This document shows positions 1 to 5,771 of a stretch of 6,438 bases of DNA, one piece after another. The DNA lies in NCBI GenBank assembly GCA_025351985.1, contig JANXUW010000010.1, positions 1 through 6,438 on the forward strand. The letters run 5' to 3'. A model generated the notes under the pieces. The model was not told where the DNA came from. It saw only the letters and a list, made by a program, of their open reading frames with translations, and made no database searches. The translations under genes were made by a program, and so were the position numbers. The DNA is from Pseudolysobacter sp. Lineage in GTDB: Bacteria > Pseudomonadota > Gammaproteobacteria > Xanthomonadales > Rhodanobacteraceae. Each line of letters starts with the position of its first letter. Positions within the stretch are counted from its first letter, which is position 1.

Positions 1-51
1 GGTCGCGATAGTCACATCGACCCACCCATGGCGATAACGGCGATGTTGTGA
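1..51 (+). CDS. Possible 3' end of a gene cut by the window edge
   Basis: The first plus-strand frame is open from the window edge to a TGA at 49-51 and would end in GRDSHIDPPMAITAML. The other two plus frames close within 36 bases. Seventeen codons are too few to identify a family. The position just inside a putative attachment site would suit the last gene of an integrated element, such as an integrase, but nothing in these residues proves that. It could equally be a chance open stretch. Confidence 0.22.
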   Translation, partial: GRDSHIDPPMAITAML

Positions 52-56
52 TGAAA

Positions 57-133
57 TAGCTATGCAACACGCTTTTCTATGTTGAAATGATTATTTTGTA
101 GCAAGCTGTGTACATCTAGCTATAGATTCACGC
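57..133 (+). repeat. Imperfect direct repeat beside the tRNA fragment
   Basis: TAGCTAT followed 4 bases later by CACGC (57-72) is repeated as TAGCTAT followed 5 bases later by CACGC (117-133), so the two starts are 60 bases apart. The copies lie in the AT-rich DNA just upstream of the tRNA fragment. Arm-type integrase sites are often short imperfect repeats in such a place, but two copies may be chance. Confidence 0.3.
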
Positions 134-138
134 AAGTC

Positions 139-183
139 CTCATAATGCTGAGGTCGGTGGTTCGAGTCCACCTATAGCCACCA
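139..183 (+). other. 3' fragment of tRNA-Met(CAT); putative distal attachment site (attR-like) of an integrated element
   Basis: This stretch is the 3' part of an elongator tRNA-Met. It contains the anticodon loop CTCATAA (139-145, anticodon CAT), the 3' anticodon strand TGCTG (146-150), a variable loop AGGTC (151-155), a perfect T arm (stem GGTGG 156-160 with CCACC 168-172, loop TTCGAGT), the 3' acceptor strand TATAGCC (173-179), discriminator A and an encoded CCA (181-183). The 5' half is missing: the bases before it do not form the anticodon 5' strand (CAGCA expected, AAGTC found) or a D arm. tRNA similarity starting at the anticodon loop is the usual footprint of a tyrosine recombinase that inserts at a tRNA gene and leaves a copy of its 3' end at the far side. 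In that reading 1-138 lies inside the element and 184 onward is chromosome. The intact tRNA and the integrase would lie outside the window. The alternative is a plain tRNA pseudogene. Confidence 0.8.
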
Positions 184-316
184 TCTTCGTGAAACCTTTG
201 GCAACCATCCTCGGCGCGAGTTTCGTCGCCCCCCCGCGGCGCTTGCTCGAAGCGCGGACAAGCTCGCCGTGTTGGTTGCGATATGTTGCCGCGATTCAAG
301 CAGCGTCGGCACAGCT

Positions 317-1645
317 CTATTGAAAGCCATCCGCAAAAATCGCGTCCCTGGTGAATATCTCGACGACACCGGCATTGGTTTTGGTGCCTACCTCGCGCAG
401 CGGTGTTCCCGCAGCCACATACATGCCGAACATCGAAACGGAGCTACCGAGATGATCGGATCCGACCGCATCGCTGCCGAGCGACACACGATCCTGCTGG
501 ATCCACGCTCCGGGCGCGGCTTGAGGCAGGAACATATACGCCGCACCGCTATCGGCGACACTTGCGCTCTGGTTCGCGAACGGCGCTCCAACAAACAGGT
601 GCGGTGCGTTGCCATCGACATATAAAGACAAACTTTGCCCGAACTGCGCATTGCTGCTTCCACTAACGGAAAACAATTCGTCCTCGCGGGCGAAACTGCC
701 CGGGCCGCCATAGAACGAAGTCACCGAGCCCGACATCGTGGCACCACCCGGATTGTCCCGCGCGATGCTGCCGCCGAACACACGGTCCGCAGTGATCGCC
801 ACGCACGTGCCGAAACCATCACCCGCGGTTTCGCTCTGTTCGTGCAAACGCTGGCTCTGCGCCCACCCCCAGCGCCGAGCGTGAACACGAACACTTCGCC
901 AAGATGATTGGCGCCGGTTGCGCCATACCCCGGCGCACCGGCCGCGAAAGTCGTCGCGGACGTTCCGCCCGAAGGATCGAACAGCGCAACACTGCTGCCG
1001 AAACCCGCGCCGCTAACGGTCGAGGGGGCAATGGCCACCGGCAGCGCGGCCCATGCGTTTTGCGCGTACTGCCACGTGAAAACAGCTCCGGAATTCGCTG
1101 GCGTACCGCCGACGCCGCCCCCCGGCGCACCCATCAAAGCCTGCGTCGCACCGATGGCCACCGAATAGCCGAAGTGTGCGTCTGATTGCGCATAGGATGT
1201 GCTGAACGCGGCCACAAAATGGCCCGTCGTCGTATTACGCCGGTAAAAGTACGCCGACCCTGTGCCGAGCGCCGTCGTGTCTTCATCGGGCGCGCCGACG
1301 ATCAAGTTATCGCCGGACACGGACACGGCAGCGCCGTAGTGCGCGCCTGACTGCGGAGAAAAGACTTGCAGCGTGTCGGACAGGATCCAGGCATTGCCGC
1401 TGCGCGTGAAAACATAGACCCGCCCCGGAGGAAACAGCTGGAGCATCCACCACCAGATAGTTGTCGGACATCGATACGTCCTCACCAAACCGTGAACTGG
1501 CCGCAGACGTTGGCGCGGTCAATTGCGTCGATGTCACCCATTTTTCAGTTGTTGCGGCGTGAATTACCTGAGGAGAAAACAACAAACCGCACAGGCACAA
1601 TGCCACGGCAGAACTTTGAACAACGGCATTCTTGCGACGAAACAT
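317..1645 (-). pseudogene. Exported FG-GAP seven-bladed beta-propeller protein, two frameshifts
   Basis: The gene starts at ATG 1645 behind a perfect AGGAGG (complement of 1651-1656, 5-base spacing) and ends at TAG 317-319, about 443 codons. Residues 1-30 form a Sec signal peptide ending near VIHA. Seven FG-GAP-type repeats follow, with cores RFGEDVS, HYGAAVS, HFGYSVA, GFGSSVA, GFGTCVA, QFGQSLS and HLGSSVS; most are followed by a GAP-like turn and a G-x-V-x-x-F strand. Seven repeats are the expected number for a closed integrin-alpha-like propeller. Two shifts break the frame. One is in the C/G-rich run at 1419-1426, where one extra base (or two missing) moves from ...VSSG to RVYVFTRSG. The other is at 862-870, where one missing G moves from VFTLGAGG to WAQSQRLHEQ. 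They offset each other and blades continue on both sides, so the damage is recent or a sequence error. Such propellers usually mediate extracellular binding; the ligand here is unknown. The protein ends in DAIFADGFQ. Confidence 0.85.
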
Positions 1646-1648
1646 GGT

Positions 1649-1656
1649 CGCCTCCT
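1649..1656 (-). promoter_or_regulatory. Strong Shine-Dalgarno for the FG-GAP gene
   Basis: The complement of 1651-1656 reads AGGAGG and lies five bases before ATG 1645. It fixes this start and argues that the gene was well translated before its frame was broken. Confidence 0.8.
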
Positions 1657-1792
1657 GACGATTTTATTCAAGAGAACGCAGAAAACGCCTAAACCCGGGC
1701 GCAACCGCGAATAACTTTTGCGACGCGCTCGCACCCAGGCCAACACGGACAGATATTCTTGCCGCTGCGCAACCACTGCAACTCGGCTCTGA

Positions 1793-2030
1793 CTATCGTT
1801 GGCCGACGAACGGTTCACCCGCTTCATGGGGAATCACGATGTTGCGTCGCTTAATGTTTTTGGTTCCGCTTGCCTGCGCCACGGCCGTATTGCTGCGACC
1901 CAGGCGATTGCCACTGAGGTCGTAGACGAATTGCAGTCGGCTGCCGTAGCGATCAGTCTCGCTGGCGAGGCAGATCACTACTTCGTAGCTGCGCGTAGTG
2001 GTGCGCGATGTTTTATGGCTTACGCGTCGA
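1793..2030 (-). other. Unassigned open stretch, possible gene remnant
   Basis: On the minus strand one frame stays open from inside the end of the neighbouring broken gene down to TAG 1793-1795. It includes residues such as RSYEVVICLASETDRYG, SRLQFVYDLSGNRLGRSN and IVIPHEAGEPFVGQR. Its codons look ordinary for this GC level. No convincing start codon or ribosome site precedes it, and I do not recognise a family. It could be the C-terminal remnant of a gene that lost its 5' part, or noise. The plus strand of the same stretch is about as open and is no better supported. Confidence 0.25.
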
Positions 2031-2545
2031 TCATTTCGACGCGGCCATCGCGCCGACCAGCTTCGGCACGCCAATGCTCACGACTTCATCCGCAGCGACC
2101 TCGAATTTCGCTGCGTCAGCCGCGACGGTGTAATCGCCGGAACCCTCATCCGTAGCCTGATCGACTACTTCGTATCCTGCCTCGGTCAGTTGCGCGACGA
2201 ACAGCGCATAGGCCTTGTCGGTGATGCGCTGCTGGGTCGCCTGATCGACGCCGGTCATGGTCGTGCGCATCGAGGCCTTGGCCGCGCTGCTGAACAATGA
2301 GTTATGACCGCGCGTATAGGCGGTGAAATGGTTTTCGTGCGGGAACGCGACATCGAACACCGAGATCGCGACCTATTGCGCGCCCTTGAATTCGCTGGCG
2401 TGCTCGATATGGAACTCATCGGGCGCGATCGACCGTCCGAGGAGTCCGTGCTGCTGGATCGCGCCGTTGACGCGCTCTTGCGCATGGACGTTCGCTGTCG
2501 CCAGCCCGGCGGCGACTGCGGCTACGAGAAAAAAGTTGATCGCAT
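2031..2545 (-). pseudogene. Exported protein of unknown function, broken by a frameshift and a stop
   Basis: ATG 2545, preceded by a purine run GGGGGAA (complement of 2551-2557), starts MRSTFF and meets a stop two codons later. Adding one T to the six-T run (complement of 2529-2534) joins it to LVAAVAAGLATANVHA, giving a clean signal peptide with an AxA-like cleavage site. The mature part begins QERVNGAIQQHGLLG and runs to EFKGAQ, then meets an in-frame TAG (2373-2375). The same frame continues sensibly as VAISVFDVAFPHENHF, TGVDQATQQRITDKAYALF and VVSIGVPKLVGAMAASK before its TGA at 2031-2033. The residue replaced by TAG was probably Tyr. About 171 codons remain. I believe it belongs to an uncharacterised exported family of Xanthomonadales-like bacteria, and an internal deletion near VVDQATDEG is possible, but neither was checked. 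Function is unknown. Confidence 0.65.
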
Positions 2546-2559
2546 CGAGATTCCCCCAA

Positions 2560-2592
2560 AAGATAAAAACACAAAGATGCCCGCAGGCGGGC
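2560..2592 (-). terminator. Hairpin plus T-rich tract in the leader of the broken exported gene
   Basis: On the minus strand GCCCG (2592-2588) pairs with CGGGC (2583-2579) around a four-base loop CCTG, and is followed by a T-rich stretch with TTTTT at about 2565-2569. It looks like a weak factor-independent terminator or attenuator. It sits about 15 to 45 bases before ATG 2545, so it would either end an upstream minus-strand transcript or attenuate this gene. Confidence 0.35.
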
Positions 2593-2956
2593 CGTGGTTG
2601 AATGGCCTCGCAGGAATGAAACAGCATCGTTGTCCCCGCCGTGATCTACACGGTTGTGCCGCATTTCCGATAAACACGCAGTCGCCTGCGGCGGCCCGGA
2701 ATGACGACATCTGACAGGCCGTGGAAAGTATTCATCTCCACGACGTAACTCCACGAGAGGACGTTGAGTCATCTTGGCCGGCCACCATCTCAAATCATCC
2801 GACACGCGGCTGAATGTCGGGGCTAATCAGGAAATGGTTTGACCGATATGATTGGACTGAAGACATTTCTTCCTCCGCTTCAGCAGCAATCCCATTCGGG
2901 TTTTCGGTTACCCTTGACGCTCGGCGCAACACACATCCGCCAAATCAAAATCCGCC
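2593..2956. other. Intergenic stretch without a recognisable gene
   Basis: No frame here gives a family-like protein with a ribosome site. It separates the minus-strand broken gene from plus-strand queD, so it should contain the promoters of both, but I could not pick a convincing -35/-10 pair. I saw no preQ1 riboswitch-like leader before queD. Confidence 0.5.
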
Positions 2957-3313
2957 ATGGATCTCTACAAGATTTTTCAAATAGAAGCTGCGCACCGCTT
3001 GCCGAATGTTCCGGCCGGGCACAAGTGCGCGCGCATGCATGGGCACTCGTTTCGCATCGAGGTGCATGTGCGCGGAGATGTCGATCCGTACTACGGCTGG
3101 GTGATGGATTTCGCCGAGATCAAGCTGGCGTTTGCACCGGTCTTCGAGCAGATCGATCATCATTGCCTGAACGAAGTGGCCGGGCTGGAAAATCCGACCA
3201 GTGAAAATCTTGCGGCGTGGATCTTTGCCCGCCTGGCACCGCAACTGCCGCTGTTGCACAAGATCGTGATCCACGAGACCTGCACTTCGGGCTGCACCTA
3301 TTACGGCCCTTGA
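2957..3313 (+). CDS. queD: 6-carboxy-5,6,7,8-tetrahydropterin synthase QueD
   Basis: QueD converts dihydroneopterin triphosphate to 6-carboxytetrahydropterin, the second step towards preQ0 and the queuosine tRNA modification, in the cytoplasm. The 118-residue product fits the family's usual size of about 120. The zinc ligands are H13 (EAAHRLP), H28 and H30 (MHGHSF). C24 in GHKCARMHGH is the catalytic cysteine. D67-H68 in IDHHCLN and E107 in HETCTSG complete the active site, and PTSEN (80-84) is the conserved substrate-binding segment. All key residues are present, so it should be active. No strong ribosome site precedes ATG 2957, but the family N terminus (MDLYKIF) supports this start. No other queuosine gene is in the window. 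The PTPS fold is shared with 6-pyruvoyl-tetrahydropterin synthase, but the CxxxHGH pattern and length favour QueD. Confidence 0.95.
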   Translation: MDLYKIFQIEAAHRLPNVPAGHKCARMHGHSFRIEVHVRGDVDPYYGWVMDFAEIKLAFAPVFEQIDHHCLNEVAGLENPTSENLAAWIFARLAPQLPLLHKIVIHETCTSGCTYYGP

Positions 3314-3377
3314 TCCGGCACCAAGCCGAAATTCGTGCGGTGCGTCACGCATCGATTGAAACAAATCATTAACGATA

Positions 3378-3404
3378 CCGGGCCATACTAAAGGCTATGG
3401 CCGG
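3378..3404. repeat. Inverted repeat between queD and phaP
   Basis: CCGGGCCATA (3378-3387) pairs with TATGGCCGG (3396-3404) with one bulged base and an eight-base loop. No T run follows on either strand, so it is not a classical terminator. It may help end queD transcripts or act as a protein site upstream of the phaP promoter. Confidence 0.4.
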
Positions 3405-3432
3405 CTGCTGATCCTCCGGGGTTACGAAATAT

Positions 3433-3445
3433 GTTGCATCGCAAC
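3433..3445. promoter_or_regulatory. Palindromic operator over the phaP -35 box (PhaR-like)
   Basis: GTTGC-ATC-GCAAC is a perfect 5+5 inverted repeat with a three-base spacer, covering the -35 hexamer. Published PhaR/PhbF sites in PHA-producing proteobacteria have a TGC-N3-GCA core (as I recall), and TGCATCGCAACA agrees closely. PhaR represses phasin genes until it is titrated by polymer granules. The identity of the regulator is inference; no phaR gene is in the window. Confidence 0.5.
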
Positions 3446-3462
3446 AAAAGTTCGTTTATAGT
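3434..3462 (+). promoter_or_regulatory. Sigma70-type promoter of phaP
   Basis: TTGCAT (3434-3439) and TATAGT (3457-3462) are separated by exactly 17 bases, close to the sigma70 consensus. Transcription would start near 3469, giving a leader of about 36 bases before ATG 3505. It makes phaP an independent, probably strongly expressed unit, as expected for an abundant granule protein. Confidence 0.7.
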
Positions 3463-3504
3463 CCATCCCACGATATGCACACCAGCCATTCCGAGGATAC
3501 GACC

Positions 3505-3915
3505 ATGCTTCAGCAATTCAATTCGCAGTTCATCGCCGCCAGCAAGCAATTTTCCGACACCTTGTTCAAGGCCCACACGCTGGCTCTTGAGGGTTTCGAG
3601 CGCATCACCGATCTCAACCTGAAAGCGCTTGACGGCCGCGTCCAGGCAACCACCGAATTCTTCACGACCGCTACCGAGTCGAACGATGTCGAAGGTTTCA
3701 AGAATGCATTCCCGAAGGGCGTAAACCTGATCAAGGAACATTCCGAGAAGTTGTACAACAACGGCCAGGAAGTTCTCGGCGTGACCCTGAAGACCACCGA
3801 AGCTTTGACCCAGCTCGCCAAAGGCGCGTTCGAGTCGGCTAACGAAACGGTCACCAAGCAGGTCAACACCGTGACCAAGCAGGTTAACGACGCCGCGAAA
3901 AAAGCTGCGAAGTAA
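3505..3915 (+). CDS. phaP: Phasin family protein (PHA granule-associated)
   Basis: Phasins coat intracellular polyhydroxyalkanoate granules and control their number and size. The 136-residue product has the typical start MLQQFNSQFIAASKQFSD, then the amphipathic helical core with LEGFERITDLNLKAL, and a coiled-coil-like, Ala/Lys-rich C terminus ending in KKAAK, all as in the Phasin_2 family. It lacks a signal peptide and membrane segments. ATG 3505 is chosen because GAGGA (3493-3497) lies at the right distance; an upstream in-frame ATG at 3475 has no ribosome site and would add ten non-family residues. VTKQVN occurs twice in tandem (residues 116-121 and 123-128). The gene has its own promoter and two terminators, so it is probably monocistronic. 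It implies that the host makes PHA. Confidence 0.93.
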   Translation: MLQQFNSQFIAASKQFSDTLFKAHTLALEGFERITDLNLKALDGRVQATTEFFTTATESNDVEGFKNAFPKGVNLIKEHSEKLYNNGQEVLGVTLKTTEALTQLAKGAFESANETVTKQVNTVTKQVNDAAKKAAK

Positions 3916-3940
3916 TTTGCAAATAGCCTTGCGTGGAAGG

Positions 3941-3987
3941 CGCTGCGGTCTTTCTCCCTCCCCTTCGATATTCCGCAGCGTTTTTTT
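3941..3987 (+). terminator. Factor-independent terminator of phaP
   Basis: CGCTGCGG (3941-3948) pairs perfectly with CCGCAGCG (3973-3980) across a 24-base loop and is followed directly by seven Ts (3981-3987). It starts 25 bases after the phaP stop codon. Confidence 0.85.
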
Positions 3988-3988
3988 A

Positions 3989-4022
3989 GGCCGGGTGACG
4001 CAAGTCGCCCGGCCATTTTCTT
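3989..4022 (+). terminator. Second hairpin terminator in tandem
   Basis: GGCCGGGTGAC (3989-3999) and GTCGCCCGGCC (4004-4014) form an 11-pair stem with one G-T pair and a GCAA tetraloop, followed by ATTTTCTTTT. It begins one base after the T run of the first terminator and would catch read-through before the convergent MAPEG gene. Confidence 0.7.
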
Positions 4023-4074
4023 TTCTGCGTTCGGAGTTTGGCGACATCGTGCGGCACGCCGTTCGTAACGATCT

Positions 4075-4452
4075 TTACAAACCAAGCACGAACAACCAGA
4101 CTACGCATCCCATGCCGGCGAACCATACGAGGCTGCGCAATGCCGCCCAGTTGGCGAGGTAACAACCGCCGTAAATCACGCGAAATCCGATAAATGCCAG
4201 CGCAAGCGCATCGATGCGGCCTTGTGCGGCGCCGACGTGTTCTGCCACCAGTACCGCAACGGCAAATGGCGGAAATGCCTCGAACGAATTCAGCTGCGCC
4301 CAATGCGCGCGCAAGGCAACGCCGCTTAACTTGGCCTGGAAATCACGCGGCTTATAGTTGTTGAACTGGCGTCTCGCGATAATCTTGGCAATCGCGGTAA
4401 ACAGGATCGGCAACAAGGCCGCGAGCAACAGGCAAAGATGAGCGATACGCAT
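4075..4452 (-). CDS. MAPEG family integral membrane protein
   Basis: The 125-residue product has four hydrophobic segments, at about residues 4-25, 60-72, 80-100 and 105-124. It carries the MAPEG hallmark at 48-70, RAHWAQLNSFEAFPPFAVAV, followed later by a conserved FRVIY and by LRSLVWF. The family includes eukaryotic microsomal glutathione transferases and leukotriene C4 synthase; small bacterial members of the COG3686 type are mostly uncharacterised inner-membrane proteins, so no substrate is assigned. ATG 4452 is preceded by only a weak ribosome site (GGAAT). The gene converges on phaP and diverges from the esterase. Length and motif are complete. Confidence 0.88.
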   Translation of the reverse strand: MRIAHLCLLLAALLPILFTAIAKIIARRQFNNYKPRDFQAKLSGVALRAHWAQLNSFEAFPPFAVAVLVAEHVGAAQGRIDALALAFIGFRVIYGGCYLANWAALRSLVWFAGMGCVVWLFVLGL

Positions 4453-4666
4453 GGGAATTCCGAGCGAGGATCAAACGCGGATTATGCCTCGCTGCAACTG
4501 CGTCAGACGTTCGAGGCCCACGAATTTCACAGATCTGATCGCAAGATTCTTGTGCATTCGTGAAAACCTCAGGCCCCGAACATTTTCATTACACAAAATT
4601 TGCCGGTCTGCGTAAGCTTGTTCGATGCTCCACAGATTTCATTCAAACCAGCCTAATGCGATCCGC

Positions 4667-5573
4667 ATGAAATCCGCCAAATGCCGCGTATTTGCATTGA
4701 TCCTCATCGTGCTGGCCGCGAACGTCGGCGCTGTCAGCAGCGTCGCACTGCCCGCATGGGTGTGCGCGAAGCCGGATGCGATTTTCATTAAGGGTTTCGA
4801 AAGCGCCACCGCAGTGCCGCACAATCCATCGCTGGGCAGCGGTGGCGGATATCCCGGGGATACGTCGCGCTATATCACCGTAGCCGGTTACGCGACAGAA
4901 CCGTATTACATTCATATTCCCGCGAACTACAACCCGGCACGCGCGATGCCTTTGCTGATCGCCTTGCACGGCGCCGCCGGGTCGCACAACGACGCCGACA
5001 CCGCCGCGCAAATCATTCAGCTACGACTGGGGCGCCGTTGCAGATGCGAACGGGTTCATCGTGATTGCGCCCGTAGGAGAAAATTCATCCGGTAGTTGGA
5101 CGCTGCCGCCTTCGGCAGGACCAACCGACTACGACATCATCGCAACTGCCTTCACCGATGCGCTGTCTGCCTACAATATCGATCGATCGCGCACCTATCT
5201 CTGGGGATTTTCCGCCGGAGGTTATGTCGCCTTCGATCTGGTGCTAAACAACTACAACAGCGTGGTAAAGGCAGATGTTTTGGCGGCGTATTCGGTAAAC
5301 AGCGCCGAAATACTCGGACTCGCCTGCACCAGCTCCACGGGGTGCAATCAATTATTGGCAGCGCAAGCGCGTCGTGTTCCCGTGGATATGCATGTCGGCA
5401 CGATGGATTCGCCGCACCTCGCACCCGCACAAGCCGATCACGCGCGGTTGCTCGCGCACGGCTGGGTCGACGGCAGCACCGTGTTTTATACCGAATTCAA
5501 CGGTGGCCACACCTACACCGGTCAACTTGCCGGCGCTTGGCAGTCGGTATGCGGGTTCGCACTGACGCCGTGA
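4667..5573 (+). pseudogene. Secreted PHB-depolymerase/feruloyl-esterase-like alpha/beta hydrolase with one frameshift
   Basis: ATG 4667 gives a normal signal peptide (MKSAKCRVFALILIVLAANV, then GAVSSVALPAW). The in-frame ATG at 4625 would put 14 polar residues ahead of it and is less likely; neither has a clear ribosome site. The catalytic domain has the oxyanion-hole motif ALHGAAG (His codon 4967-4969), the nucleophile elbow GFSAGG (Ser codon 5211-5213), a probable acid in GTMDSPH (Asp 5406-5408) and the catalytic His in GGHTYTG (5508-5510), all in family order. The frame shifts near 5021, where IIQ must join YDWGAVADANGFIVIAP; one extra base or two missing bases explain it. Everything else is intact. 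The family hydrolyses polyesters or feruloyl and acetyl esters; the signal peptide makes an extracellular or periplasmic substrate more likely than the cell's own granules. It carries DAIFIKGFE at residues 37-45. Confidence 0.85.
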
Positions 5574-5665
5574 ATCCGCGCCACGGCTGAAGATATGCCT
5601 GCGGCCCGATGATATCTGGCACTACCCAAAGCAATTGCGACACCGATTTTATCGCTGGCTTTGGC

Positions 5666-5695
5666 TTGCGGCAGGCTCCACCCGGCTGCTACAAT
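5666..5695 (+). promoter_or_regulatory. Promoter of the atp operon
   Basis: TTGCGG (5666-5671) and TACAAT (5690-5695) are 18 bases apart, and the -10 box is preceded by TGC, making an extended -10. Transcription would begin near 5702, leaving a leader of about 70 bases before atpI. Confidence 0.6.
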
Positions 5696-5771
5696 TCGCC
5701 GGCTTGATCGACCGGAAACTGATGCTTTGAGCGCAGTGCAAGGTGCGGCAACCCATCTGGATAGATAACAC

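Noticed and set aside
118..183. A complete but divergent tRNA gene
   Set aside because: Only 14 bases separate the acceptor-like strand from the anticodon loop, with no D arm and no matching anticodon 5' strand.
239..255. Hairpin GCGCTT/AAGCGC as a terminator after the FG-GAP gene
   Set aside because: The six-pair stem is real, but no T run follows it on either strand.
269..907. Plus-strand frames opposite the FG-GAP gene
   Set aside because: The minus strand encodes recognisable propeller blades; the plus frames are Arg/His-rich antisense shadows.
862..1426. Programmed frameshifting or phase variation in the FG-GAP gene
   Set aside because: The G runs are short and interrupted, there is no slippery heptamer plus stimulator that I can see, and two shifts of opposite sign in one gene fit indels better.
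1839..1925. Small plus-strand ORF beginning MLRRLMFLVPLACATAV
   Set aside because: It looks like a signal peptide behind a GGGGAA, but it stops after 28 codons and no other frame continues it convincingly. Chance is the simpler reading.
2820..2956. PreQ1 riboswitch before queD
   Set aside because: I could not find the compact C-rich hairpin followed by an A-rich tail overlapping a ribosome site.
2839..3204. Plus-strand frame overlapping queD
   Set aside because: It overlaps the well-supported queD in another frame, and its latter half is arginine-rich shadow sequence.
3388..4047. Long minus-strand reading frame of about 219 codons opposite phaP
   Set aside because: It is antisense to a clear phasin with its own promoter, ribosome site and terminators, and spans both terminators. 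Its sequence is not family-like.
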